NCBI GenBank assembly: GCA_030374805.1
Contig: JARGSG010000224.1
Location: 310,001-374,000 of the forward strand
Direction: 5' to 3'
From: Gracilaria gracilis
Taxonomy: Eukaryota; Rhodophyta; Florideophyceae; Gracilariales; Gracilariaceae
Length of the DNA: 64,000 bases
Shown piece by piece: positions 47,197 to 57,349 of the stretch (positions are counted from its first letter, which is position 1; every line of letters starts with the position of its first letter). The position numbers and the translations under genes are program-made. The notes beneath the pieces are model-generated. The model did no database searches and was not told the DNA's origin. It was given only the letters and a program-made list of their open reading frames with translations.

Positions 47197-47915
47197 TTGA
47201 GAGGGCGGCGTACTAGGGGGAGGATTGTCCGAAAGACCACAAGTAGAAGGCGATAGGGCGTTACTGTCGGAAGACGTAATGATGAAAGACGGTCGTGAAG
47301 AAGAAGAAGAAAGTTGGGTGTGTATGTGTGGGTGTGGGTGTGTGGGTGTGTGGGTGTGGGTGTGGGGGGGTGCGTGAAGAAGACGACAGGGAAGGGGGAC
47401 AACAAAAAAGAGGCGACGAGCAGAGAGAGGCGTGATTTTATAAGCGGTACCGTGGGGCGCGCGCCAGCGTGATGGGCGGACGCGCGGCGCGCACGCGCAC
47501 GCGCCGCGTGTGTAACAGAGTGCGGCATGCGCATGCGCGGCGGCGGGCTGCTTCTGCTTACGCGGAGCGAAACGCGCTCGCTGACGCGTGATTGGTTGTT
47601 GGAACAACCCTTGTGCGCGCTTCGGCGCGCCAATCACAACGCGCTGCGTGGTGCTGGCTGCGCTCGCTGCGCAAGTTGCGCTTCGCACTGCAGGTTTTGT
47701 GTAAGTGGGCGCTTACAGAGGGCGCGTCGATTCGCTCGCGGCGGCGGCGATGACAGATGATGCGCGTTTTCTACGGCGCGGCGGATGGATGGCGAAGCCT
47801 TCGCGTAACGTTCCTAACCTGCGCTGTAAAACCCTTGGTATCTATGGATAGCGTACCGTTTATGTAAAACTTTAGTGGCTCCCTTGGGGAGCCAGCAGTA
47901 AAGGTTAGCAGCAAC
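47197..47915. promoter_or_regulatory. divergent zinc-finger / NAPRT promoter region
   Basis: 719 bp. It contains a (GTGTGGGT)n-like tract at 47318-47373, a TATA word for the minus gene at 47436-47442, and GC-rich palindromic words (GCGCGCC, ACGCGT) further right. The NAPRT side carries CCCTTGGGGAGCC just before the start. Confidence 0.5.
47436..47442 (-). promoter_or_regulatory. TATA box candidate for the zinc-finger gene
   Basis: TATAAAA on the minus strand (context CTTATAAAATCACG), 240 bp upstream of the zinc-finger ATG. Confidence 0.45.
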
Positions 47916-49550
47916 ATGCAGCGCGTGTGTGGCGAGCCGACGGCGCTGCTCACCGACAAGTATCAGATCAGCATGGCGTACGCTTACTGGAAAGCGCGCA
48001 CGCACTTGAGCCACTCATCGTTCGATCTGTACTTCCGGCGCGCGCCGTTCCGCGCCGCGTGCGCCGTGTTTGCCGGGCTGTCGCGCTGCGTGCGCTTTCT
48101 GTCCGCCTTTCGCTTCACGCCGCCGCACGTGCGCTACATCGCGTCGCTCCTTCCGCATTGCGACCCGCAGTTTCTGCAGTGGCTGCGCACCGTCGACTGC
48201 TCGCGCGTGCGCGTCTACGCCCAGCCGGAGGGCTCCATCGTCTTTGCAAACGTGCCCTTGCTGCGCGTGTGCGGCCCGTTGGCCGTCGTGCAGCTGCTGG
48301 AGACCACCCTGCTCAACCTGCTCAACTACGCCAGCCTGGTTGCTACCAACGCCTTCCGCTTCCGCATTGCTGCGGGGCCGCATGCCAAGCTCTTCGAGTT
48401 CGGCCTCCGCAGGGCCCAGGGCCCGGACGGCGCCATGTCTGCGTCGCGCTACACCTTCCAGGCCGCCTTCGACGCCACCAGCAATGTTGCCGCCGGTTTC
48501 GAGTTTGGTATTCCCGTCGTCGGCACCATGGCGCATTCCTTTGTCCAGAGTTTCGCCTCCTTGCACCACTGCTGCGTGCCAGATGGCGTCATCACCACTG
48601 CCTCTGGCCACCAACTCTCCTTTCAATCCTTCAAGAATCGGGTGCTGGCCATTCGAGACACCGTCTTGCCAAAGTACAACACTTGCGACGGCGAGCTTGC
48701 TGCCTTCATCTGCTACGCTTTTGTGTATCCTTCCTCCTTCCTTGCCTTGGTGGATACGTACAACTCCATTCAATCAGGCGTCCCAAACTTTATGTGCGTC
48801 GCCTTGGTACTCCACGAACACGCCTTTGCTCCGGTTGGCATCCGCTTAGACTCTGGCCATCTGGGCAACTTGTCCATACAAGCCCATGCCAGCTTTTCCG
48901 AAATTGCCCACCAGTACATTCATCGTATTGGTACACATCACTCCGACGCCCTTCTCAAAATGGTTTCCAACTTGCGCATTGTGGCCAGTGATAACATCAC
49001 CGTCGCAAAGCTGCTGGCGCTCCGCCAACTCAATCACAAGATATCCGCGTTTGGTATCGGAACCCATCTTGTCACATGCGCTGAACAGCCTGCGTTTGGC
49101 GGCGTATTCAAGCTTGCCAGCATCGACCATCAGCCGTGCATGAAACTTTCTAATGATCCCACAAAAGCGTCCATACCCGGCGAGAAAGTGGCGTATCGTA
49201 TCTATAATCAGCACGGTAAAGCTGTGTGTGATGTGCTTGCGTTGGAATGTGAGGAGGCACCCTCAATTCAAAAGGATCTTATTCTCAGAGATAGCCATCA
49301 ACCGCAGCGAACTGTCACCATTGTGCCACATCGAGTACGAAAGCTGCACCATTTGGTGTGGGATGGACAGCCTTGTGGCGAGCAACTCACAGTGCTCGAC
49401 TCCATGCAAAGGGCGAAGAGTCAGTTGATAACGGACGCTGCAGAGTTCGAGGCGGCCGTCTTAGGAGTAACGTGCGAAACTAAAGAGTACCCTGTATTTA
49501 TTACGCCGTTATTGTGTCAGATGATAAATGACTTGAGAATCTCAACTTGA
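47916..49550 (+). CDS. nicotinate phosphoribosyltransferase
   Basis: 544 residues, ATG 47916; usual length for eukaryotic NAPRT. Landmarks are LLTDKYQISMAYAYWK at the start, SFDLYFRRAPF, a LLNLLNYASLVATNAFRF helix, LFEFGLRRAQGPDGAMSASR, GFEFGIPVVGTMAHSFVQSF, IRLDSGHLGNLS (phosphoribosyl binding), IVASDNITVAKL and FGIGTHLVTCAEQPAFGGVF. The enzyme makes nicotinate mononucleotide from nicotinate and PRPP with ATP hydrolysis, the Preiss-Handler salvage route to NAD. The GC-rich first half gives long spurious antisense frames. It is divergent from the zinc-finger gene. Confidence 0.95.
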   Translation: MQRVCGEPTALLTDKYQISMAYAYWKARTHLSHSSFDLYFRRAPFRAACAVFAGLSRCVRFLSAFRFTPPHVRYIASLLPHCDPQFLQWLRTVDCSRVRVYAQPEGSIVFANVPLLRVCGPLAVVQLLETTLLNLLNYASLVATNAFRFRIAAGPHAKLFEFGLRRAQGPDGAMSASRYTFQAAFDATSNVAAGFEFGIPVVGTMAHSFVQSFASLHHCCVPDGVITTASGHQLSFQSFKNRVLAIRDTVLPKYNTCDGELAAFICYAFVYPSSFLALVDTYNSIQSGVPNFMCVALVLHEHAFAPVGIRLDSGHLGNLSIQAHASFSEIAHQYIHRIGTHHSDALLKMVSNLRIVASDNITVAKLLALRQLNHKISAFGIGTHLVTCAEQPAFGGVFKLASIDHQPCMKLSNDPTKASIPGEKVAYRIYNQHGKAVCDVLALECEEAPSIQKDLILRDSHQPQRTVTIVPHRVRKLHHLVWDGQPCGEQLTVLDSMQRAKSQLITDAAEFEAAVLGVTCETKEYPVFITPLLCQMINDLRIST

Positions 49551-50221
49551 GATGAGACCCACGCTTTGAAGGGTAGCGTTAACGTTAACCTTAGGACAGG
49601 CGGTGCGAAAAGGCGCCATCGCGGTGCCAATCATGGTTTGCTGGATCAACTTTTGACGCGAGAGACAGTTTTGAGAATTCAGAGTGCTTCACATCGAGCT
49701 CTGAATTTCACAGTGTGTCGTCACGTATAGGGGGGTGGGTGTAGGTCGCTACATACTGCACCCGACAACTGTCCATTCGAATAAGCAGAGAAGACGTTGT
49801 TTGAAACGGGTATGTGAAGAACGTAGTCAACAGGTGCCAGCGCTGTGAGAATGTAAAGATGTGGGTGCAATCTTTTTTTTTGTAAGAGCTAGGAATCATG
49901 ATAAACGTTTGAACGTTTGAGGACAGAGGGCTCTGAAGCGTCGGAAGACACGTAATTGTAATCGCATAGCTCTGCAAAAGGACAACCAGCTGCTCAGAGA
50001 AGCTTTTCCAGCTCATTACATCTCGTTTCAAACCATCCGTTCACAAACCATGCAGAATGAGTTCTTCCGTGTGGTGCTTCAGGTCTCCGTAGCACCGAAA
50101 TCGCAACACGAACATGATCGGCAAGTTTCGCTGTAAGATTCCACTTCTATGAAGTTAGCCCTCTTACCCCTGTAGCAATACAATCTGAAGCTTCGATTGC
50201 CGTGTACTACATTTCCCATAG

Positions 50222-50385
50222 CTTCGGAATAGGAAACTTGGACCATAGTAAAGAAGAACATGCGATCCGCCTTCACGTGGTGTGCCTGTCTTCCCTCTCG
50301 TGAGGAGAAGCGAAACGGATCTGCGGTCGAGTCTCCAAAGGAGGCCAATATCTTTCGGGCCAACGAAGGTGAAGAATTTGAAAAA
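50222..50385 (+). mobile_element. LINE tail joined to a LINE 5' end
   Basis: TTCGGAATAGG followed by GGACCATAGTAAAGAAGAA is the LINE 3' tail. Directly after it CATGCGATCCGCCTTCACGT and GGTGTGCCTGTCTTCC begin a LINE 5' UTR, the same start as the fragment at 54.8 kb and close to that of the intact LINE. The two pieces lie head to tail in the same direction. Confidence 0.6.
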
Positions 50386-50764
50386 GAAGAAGAGAAGAAT
50401 CTAAAAGCTTCCTCTATGACGAGATTCTGAATGTTTTGACTGTACTGTATCATACTTCCTGAATGCGAAGAAAAACGCTGCGGAGGAATTTGCACGTGAT
50501 ATCTTGTTTGCAGAAACCAGTGTTTTACTGCCACCGTCAAGATCTTACCCCAAGCGTTTGGCCCTTTGAGCCTTGTCGTCGCGGTGACGTGCGATAATTT
50601 GTTCACCCGCGCACACAATCTACACCGTAGTGAAGTTAAACGTAGTGTTTCTCTGAGCGATGCAGTCATTAGATACCGGTAGCAAAACGCCCTGCAGCTA
50701 TTCCTAGACGACTTGTGACGAACAACGGTGAAACGCTCCGCAGCATACTGGTATCCTTGTTGTG

Positions 50765-50784
50765 TACCAACGGTACCAACGGTA
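50765..50784. promoter_or_regulatory. two overlapping TACCAACGGTA elements
   Basis: Exact reverse-complement copies of TACCGTTGGTA at 50765-50775 and 50774-50784, sharing TA, 132-151 bp before the GT14 start codon. Confidence 0.55.
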
Positions 50785-50915
50785 CGTTGAGCCAAACAAT
50801 CATCACCAGTGCTTCGTAGAAATTTGTTTTCGCAGAGCCCGGTTAACCTGGTCTCGCAACACCGGTGACACCCGCTCTTCCTGAAATCCAGCCCTTGCTT
50901 CGCGCTGCGCTGACT

Positions 50916-52232
50916 ATGTCACTCAAGCCTGTTCACGATTTGACAGTGTTTTGCTTCCGACGACGTCGTTCGCTGTTTAGCTTGGCCGCCGTTTCCCTGC
51001 TCCTCTTATTGTGCACCACTTACGAAGTAACGCTGAGGAACAAGCTGCTGGCATACGTTCTTCGCTCTACTATCGACAATCCCGCTTTGGTTCCAAAACG
51101 AGGGGCAAAGCTTGCTCTGTTCATTCAAGTCTACGAGCGCACAATACCGCTGCTGCCTTCGCTGCTGGAAAGAATATGGCATCCACAGAACATCTATGCC
51201 ATTCACGTCGACAAACGCGCTCCTCCAGAGCTTATGCAACCGATATATCGCATGCTGGACAATGCGAATTATTCTTCAAACGTTCATCTCATCCCCCGTC
51301 AGTACGTCACTTATCTTGGTATAACAACTGTGCTTAACACCCTTAACGCCATTTCGTTCTTACTCGACCAAGACAAGGAATGGGACTACTTCATCAACCT
51401 CAGCGGTGCCGATTACCCTCTTGTCACACCAGACCAATTACGTGACATTCTCGGCGACCCAGCAGTTGTGCACCGGAAGTTGAGCTTTTTACAGACCACC
51501 AACTACTCAAACGCAGCCACCGGCTCAGTTTACAGCGATCGGTTCTACCGTCTTCCCGTAGATTCTGCTACCTTTAGCGTCATAAGGCCTCATGACCCAT
51601 ATGATCAGGGAGTGCAGGCAGATCCGTGCATACAAGGCTGTCTCAAGACCCCCGGCAAAGTGGCCCACCCTCTTTTTGAAAGCGAATACCCTGCCCATAT
51701 CGTCAAGTCCGAAGCATGGGTTATATTGCATCGTTCCGCTGCGGAATTTGCGCTTAATTCGGGTCTTTCTCGTCAACTGATTGCAGTTTTTGCAAACGTG
51801 CACTGTCCGGAAGAGTTCTTCTTCAGTACATTGCTAACGCGTGCTGAGGAAACGCGAGATTCGATTGTTCATGATGCTTTCCGATTGGTTCTGTGGGGCA
51901 TGTTCGACAGAGGCAGTCGCCCTCCGGCAATTGATTCTGGGGATATTCCTGACATCGAGAAGATCATATCTAAGAAAGGAGGTTTGTTTGTTCGAAAACG
52001 TATGAAAGTTGATTCTGACGTGCGTTCATATATCGATGATTATCTATTAGGAGTGGCTGAGGTCGCGCAGAAAAATGACACCATACGAGAATCGTCCAAA
52101 ATGTTTTCTCGAAAGCAACGTATCCGTGTTCTGTGTGCTTCCCGCCATCATGTTGGTCATATTTTCTCATCCACAACTTACGCGCAATACACGAAATGCT
52201 TGAAAGCATCGATGAAAAGAGAAGACTCTTGA
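50916..52232 (+). CDS. GT14-family glycosyltransferase (core-2/I-branching / xylosyltransferase type)
   Basis: 438 residues from ATG 50916; the frame opens at 50865 without an ATG. It is a type II membrane protein: a short basic cytosolic N-terminus, one anchor (~20-38, SLFSLAAVSLLLLLCTTYEV) and a lumenal catalytic domain. The domain starts at KLALFIQVYERTIPLLPSLL and has IYAIHVDKRAP, EWDYFINLSGADYPLVTPDQ and VHCPEEFFFSTLL. These correspond to Y-x-I-H-V-D, F-I-N-L-S-x-x-D-x-P-L and P-D-E-x-x-F-x-T-L in GT14 enzymes. Members add GlcNAc, xylose or glucuronate to glycans in the Golgi; donor specificity cannot be read here. Confidence 0.88.
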   Translation: MSLKPVHDLTVFCFRRRRSLFSLAAVSLLLLLCTTYEVTLRNKLLAYVLRSTIDNPALVPKRGAKLALFIQVYERTIPLLPSLLERIWHPQNIYAIHVDKRAPPELMQPIYRMLDNANYSSNVHLIPRQYVTYLGITTVLNTLNAISFLLDQDKEWDYFINLSGADYPLVTPDQLRDILGDPAVVHRKLSFLQTTNYSNAATGSVYSDRFYRLPVDSATFSVIRPHDPYDQGVQADPCIQGCLKTPGKVAHPLFESEYPAHIVKSEAWVILHRSAAEFALNSGLSRQLIAVFANVHCPEEFFFSTLLTRAEETRDSIVHDAFRLVLWGMFDRGSRPPAIDSGDIPDIEKIISKKGGLFVRKRMKVDSDVRSYIDDYLLGVAEVAQKNDTIRESSKMFSRKQRIRVLCASRHHVGHIFSSTTYAQYTKCLKASMKREDS

Positions 52233-53309
52233 GTTGTTCCTTTCGTTTGCGATTGAAGTATCTAAGCTCAAATGCATTTTTTGAGTCCCTAATCCTTTCG
52301 AGTTACGGTGGAAGAAGGAGAAGAAGACTGCCTCCCTACTTAATGTGCGCCGTTTTGCAGTGGTCTCAGCCCCTCGTAGAGCACAACGTACCCTTTACGC
52401 GAACTATTATCTATGGTCTTCGACTGAAGATCATTGAAGACTCGACTTCCTACCGATTCTTCAGCGTTTGGACAAGTGATCGTTCGCAGTGCATGTATAG
52501 AGAGATGTGTGGACGCGGGAGTGGCGTTGAGTTGAGTCATACAATGAAGGAGAATGTGAAAGATTGGTAGAAGTAGTGTTGCAGCCATTATCTCTTTCTG
52601 AGCGCCATGAATTCGTTCTGCCCTCCTTAAGCAGCCTCGGCAATTCCTCTACAACTGCCCCCAGTGAAGATAAGGGCTAAAAGGGTATCCCTGATGTCAA
52701 GATACTGCGCGTCTTGAGCCACAAGTTGTGAGTGCCCCTCGCAAAGCTATGGGACTTCTTGGAAACATTATATTTGCTTCTCTTTAACAGTTTTGTGATG
52801 CCGGTCTGGCGTGAACAGGTACCCTTCGTAAGACAGGATCATCATTTCTATCTTAAGCGGTTCCTGGCCACTGGAGATTGGTTCTTTGTTCGGGTCTTTG
52901 TCAAGAAACTATTGGGAAGGAGACGCAAGAATCGTAGATCAACCACAGGACCCAACAAATCCTGTACCCTATGCAACGACCACAATAAATTCATGTGAAT
53001 GGGATAGATGTCAAGGCGATTGCAAAGGGACACATATATCGTACTACTCTACGTGTGAACGAGACTGAAAAACATGTCACGCGTGGAAGAAAGGGTATAA
53101 TTCGCGTAATAGGGGCAACGCGAATCAGGGCGCCAGTGCTTCAGGATCTTGAGCAAGAAGTCGCTGATTGTAGTTACCCTTGTTTAACGGGCAGCAGAAT
53201 TTTTCCTGAAGTTATCGAGAGATGTATTTGCGTTGTCCATGAGGAATGCGGACTCGTAGCTTTTCACTCCTTTCTCTAGATATACGTGGCACCTGTAAAG
53301 GAATTCCTC
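52233..53309. other. gene-free stretch
   Basis: 1.08 kb with no recognised gene. Plus-strand frames of 60-145 codons (for example 52995-53279) show no family motif. It is possibly decayed transposon or pseudogene DNA. Confidence 0.4.
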
Positions 53310-54677
53310 TCAGGGACAAACGTACTGGAAACAGTCAGCTTGCATGTAGTCCCATAACTTCCACATCTTCAAAATCCACCCAAGCCCCTTTCCTATCTCA
53401 TATGCTTCCCGCAGATGATGCATTGGTTCACACTCCAGCCACAGTATCAAATACGATTCCACCTCTTTCGCTTCTAGTTCTTCACAGATCTCATGCAAGT
53501 CAAAGAACGGATGAGAATAGCTAGTGTATTCAAAGTCGAACAGAATCATGCGTTCATTGCCAAGGGGGTCCGTCTTGAAGCCAATATTCTGCGATGAAGG
53601 CAAAGTCACCATGTGTGAGAGTAAGAGGCAGATTGAACTCTTGCAGTCTAGCTAGCATTGTTTCCAGAGACGGAATCAAGTGTTTGAATTCTCGTTGCTT
53701 ATACCCCACTTCCATGTACTTCGGATCGCTTGACCACTTACGAATTTCAGCCAACATTTCTGATGGACCTCATACCGGGCAATCTTTCTCTACTAGATGA
53801 TCCTTTGATGTGATGGAGGCTTGTTGCAAAGCTGCGAGGGTTTTAATTGCCTCCTGTACATCAAAGTCTTCTTCTTCTTGAAATTCCCTCGTAACGAATG
53901 CTTTGTGCTCCATCGAAACATCCAAAACGCGAACTCTGGAAATGCGTTTGCAATATCTACTTCAGAATTATCTCCATGTGGTGCTTTTAAGTAATACCAC
54001 CCAGCCGATGAGTTCACTGTCGGAGTAGTGCATGACGGAACTATTCTCACCTGGATTACTTCGCCTCGTACCGTGCTGTCATTGTTTTCAACAGCGCGGT
54101 CAACCACCTGCATGCTTTTGAATGCCAGCCCATCTGATGGTGTGGTTCTCGAAGCAGTCTAAACAAGGACCCATCTCGTGTCAAAACCGCATTGACACGC
54201 TCCATGACCACATGTAGTGCTGTGTCATGGCACTCATCGGCATTGATGGTGTTCACAAACTGTGCGTCCTTCCATTCACAGTTATTCGGAAGCTGTTGTA
54301 TTTCAACGTGCGGTTCAACCCACACCAGTCTTTCGAAACCAACGTCAAAACTCTTTGTTTTAACATATCCACGGGGTTTGAGGTCCGAGAAGCTCAACTA
54401 ATGCAGTAATGTGAAGCTTTCTCGAATCTATGGCCAGCATAGATTGAAAATCCGCGCAGCACCTAGCGTAGTCTCCAGAATCCATGTCTTCGTAAACGAA
54501 GTACGGGAGGTCCCACCGTCCGTTCTCAAAACACATGGATGCATGCGAGCCGGCCGCGTTTAACAACAGATCGCGCACGTATTGCACCCAGGACTCGTAA
54601 CTATCTGAATCAGAACTTGGCGAATGTGAGTCAGATGTGTTTGACTTGTTTACGCGATCACAGGCCGAGGATGACAT
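53310..54677 (-). pseudogene. APH/choline-kinase-like phosphotransferase pseudogene
   Basis: Five overlapping minus-strand frames follow one another in order, covering about 1.37 kb. The N-terminal part (ESWVQYVRDLLLNAAGSHAS, then ALHVVMERVNAVLTRDGSLF) is not recognised. The C-terminal part has LTLTHGDFAF and, in another frame, ILFDFEYTSYSHPFFDL. These are the H-G-D catalytic loop and the D-F-E-Y metal-binding loop of the aminoglycoside-phosphotransferase/choline-kinase fold. At least three frame changes break it, and the gap to the neighbouring LINE fragments supports a dead gene. Introns cannot explain all the breaks, since no clear splice sites are present. A small-molecule kinase of host or horizontally acquired origin is the likely ancestor. 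Confidence 0.6.
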
Positions 54678-54817
54678 GCGTTTGTCGTTTTTGATTGCAT
54701 TTCGTTTCGCAGGGGATCAAGATTGCGAGGTGATCCTCGGATACAAAGCCAAGTCTTGGAAGGTCGAGATATACGGAAAAAGATAGACTGCGAGTCATGC
54801 AGCGAGATGGACTGCGA

Positions 54818-55112
54818 GTGGGCACATGCGATCCGCCTTCACGTGGCGTGTCTGTCTTCCCTTCTCTTTAGGGAAGCAAAAAGGATCAGCGGTTGGGTCC
54901 CCAACAGAGGCCGACAATGTTGGTCTTTCAGGCTTACGAAAATGAAGCATTCAAAAACGCAAGATGCGCAAAGGAGATCACACATCCTTCAACTAAACTG
55001 TGGAAGTCTTCTGGCGTCGGGGAAACGCGCCGGGATCGCACAGCTCGCGCATAGACGGAAAGAGGATACAGGTATCCTATGTCTGCAAGAAATTCATCTT
55101 ACGGAAACTGGA
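54818..55112 (+). mobile_element. LINE 5'-end fragment
   Basis: It begins GGGCACATGCGATCCGCC, like the 50.2-kb copy. The frame then gives MKHSKTQDAQRRSHILQLNC, IAQLAHRRKEDTGILCLQE and LTETGR. These are the start of the endonuclease domain (LLQLNCRG, LICLQET in the intact LINE). The copy is cut off shortly after. It may belong with the 3' piece at 55.75 kb as one internally deleted insertion. Confidence 0.65.
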
Positions 55113-55752
55113 AGATAGCCCGAAGATTCAATGATTCTCAGTTCTACACAATCATTCTGAACGAGTTCTCCTTCTTCTCTTCTTCTTAATTGTGAGCGAG
55201 ATACGCCTACTGAACGAGTTGTTTGTTTGCTTAGCAGTGTGGTGGACACCACCGAATAACCAGAGCTGGAACATAACTGTGAAACATGAGAGCGGCGTAT
55301 CGCAATAGAGAAAACTTATTTTCACAACACAAACAGTATTTTTACCAGTACGTGTGTTGTTTCTACAGAAACAGGCCCTTCCGTAACAAAACAAGCTTCC
55401 ACCGCATCTAGCTAGGAACGGCGACGTGTAGGGAGGAGGAACATAAAGAGGTCTTTATACTTTATAGGTTACCTAACGAGAGAACGTTTCTTTCAACCAA
55501 ACCGTCCTGTGCTACGTACTACGTAGATGGTACGAAGTAATTAAGCTAGTACCGTGTACATTCATAAAAGAGAGAGACCGAGACATAATTGTCACATGAT
55601 GACAATTAATCCGATGACTCGTGCCGGTATTACCTCCAGAAGTAATTATCTGCTCGTTTCACAAAGACGAAACAGAGGTTCTCCACATTTCCATAGGACT
55701 ACATTCTATTTGACACTGAAGTACACTGTACTTCTAATTCGTGACCCAAACA

Positions 55753-56075
55753 TGGACATGTTCCAGCGCTTCACTCTGTCAGCTCGTATCTGAACAAGAA
55801 GGTGCTGCGCTGCGATTGTGGCACAGACGCCAAGAAAGACGTTGACCACGTTCTGTTTCGCTGTCCGCGAACAAACAGAGCTCGGCGCGACGAATTGCCA
55901 GCGCCAGATGAAAGAAAAGATAAATCCCTAATAGACATGATTAAGGAGTGGCCGTTACGGTTCTTGGCTTTCTTCAAGAGCAGGAGAGAGAACTACCTTT
56001 AGATGAGAACTGTAGATAGCTCTCCGGCCGCCTCGGAATCAGGGGCGGTTGACCACAGTAAAGAAGAAGAGAACA
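55753..56075 (+). mobile_element. LINE 3'-end fragment
   Basis: An open stretch reads HVPALHSVSSYLNKKVLRCD, then GTDAKKDVDHVLFRCPRTNR and MIKEWPLRFLAFFK, ending RRENYL and a stop. This closely matches the intact LINE C-terminus. The 3' UTR (CCGCCTCGGAATCAGGGGCG) and tail (CACAGTAAAGAAGAAGAG) follow. It is among the less diverged copies. Confidence 0.8.
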
Positions 56076-56126
56076 GAAACGCGCTGCGGTAAGTAGGAAT
56101 TAGGAATTAGACTGCCGCGCCCGTAT

Positions 56127-56158
56127 CAGAGAGAGAGAGAGAGAGAGAAGAAGAAGAA
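56127..56158. repeat. GA/GAA microsatellite
   Basis: A (GA)n run passing into GAAGAAGAA, just beyond the LINE 3' tail at 56.07 kb. Confidence 0.75.
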
Positions 56159-56867
56159 ACGAGGGCACTCACATCTTCTTAAAAACTAGCCGGAAACACC
56201 AATTTGCTCTCACAGGACGAGAATTGCATTGCATTCTGACGCCTAACCACGTTTCGGTGAATAACGTTTGGGGAGAACAAAATGAGGCCATGAAAAGTTC
56301 CCTTACAAGCAATTGCTGTCTGAGTCACAGGCTTGCTGTTCTGAGAGCCTCTTGGAATCTGTTTCGCTTCATTTGAGACAAGCGATGGTCGCCTTAGCAA
56401 CGGAAAAGTTTTGATATAGACGCAAAATGTAATCAATCTGCTTTCAAGCTTCACTTTAGCTCAAGCATGGAAATCCTTTGTCTACAATAGAGAACAAGGA
56501 TACAGTTTTCGCTTAATCTGTTAAACTAAAGATTGCCTTTCTGGTGAGAGAGCGTTTCTTTGAGCAGAAACGTTCTGCACCAAGCCATAATTGAGCTAGT
56601 GCACTCATAAACAGAGAGAGAGAGATTTCATTATAGGACCTGCTGCATCGTAGTTTCATGTGGCCCGGTCGATATGTAAATACGGAGTCCTCAGGGAATG
56701 GGAACTCTTGTAGTAGAGGGTTGGTAGCGACAATTAGCATTGTTCAGCGAAATCCATCGAACCAACCTGACGTGGAGTAGACGCCCCCGCGCACGGACCA
56801 GCACCCTTGATAAGAGTTCCTAGAAAGGAATCTCGAGTCTGAAATGAACTGATACATAGTTTGCAAC

Positions 56868-57096
56868 CCGGCATGTTGCAACGCTCCATTCTGTCAGTTC
56901 TTATATGTACGGAAAAGTACAGTACTGCGCTGCAATTGTGGCACAGCCGCCAAAAAAGATGTTGACCACGTCCTTTTTTGCTGCCCAGTAGCAAACACAA
57001 CCCGGCGCGATGAGTTACCGGCGCCTGATGAAAGGAAAGATGATTCTTTGATAGATATGATCAAGCAGTGGCCGTTGCGGTTTTTGGCCTTCTTGG

Positions 57097-57125
<29 letters not shown>
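56868..57125 (+). mobile_element. LINE 3'-end fragment ending in a GA microsatellite
   Basis: HVATLHSVSSY, then in the next frame RCNCGTAAKKDVDHVLFCCP, DELPAPDERKDDSLIDMIKQ and WPLRFLAFL. The normal RENYL codons are replaced by a long (GA)n run (57098-57124). One frame change lies near the start of the knuckle. Confidence 0.75.
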
Positions 57126-57129
<4 letters not shown>

Positions 57130-57349
57130 AGGGTGACTCAATGATGCACGATGTCTGTATGTTTGTAAAGGAGATGCTGCGACATTTTCTTCATGAGCTT
57201 CGCAACATTTAGATAAATGTCTATCACAATGCATGAAAAGAAGTAAGAGGAGTAGAGCCACACTTCGATTGTTTGAGAAACGATATCTTTCAACGATTAG
57301 ACACAAATCCAGAACTTAGATACGATTGAACGTTCTATATCTACGAAGA

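Larger units (their letters stand above)
49551..50915. other. LINE debris and GT14 upstream region
   Basis: 1.36 kb without a credible gene. It includes two adjoining LINE pieces (50222-50385) and, at 50765-50784, the doubled TACCAACGGTA element. Confidence 0.5.

Noticed and set aside
48015-48773. 252-codon frame antisense to NAPRT
   Set aside because: Produced by the GC-rich codon use of NAPRT, which is a full and well-conserved gene on the other strand.
50079-50795. 238-codon minus-strand frame
   Set aside because: Part of it is the antisense of a LINE 5' fragment (around 50262-50385) and the remainder has no family motif; taken as a chance frame.
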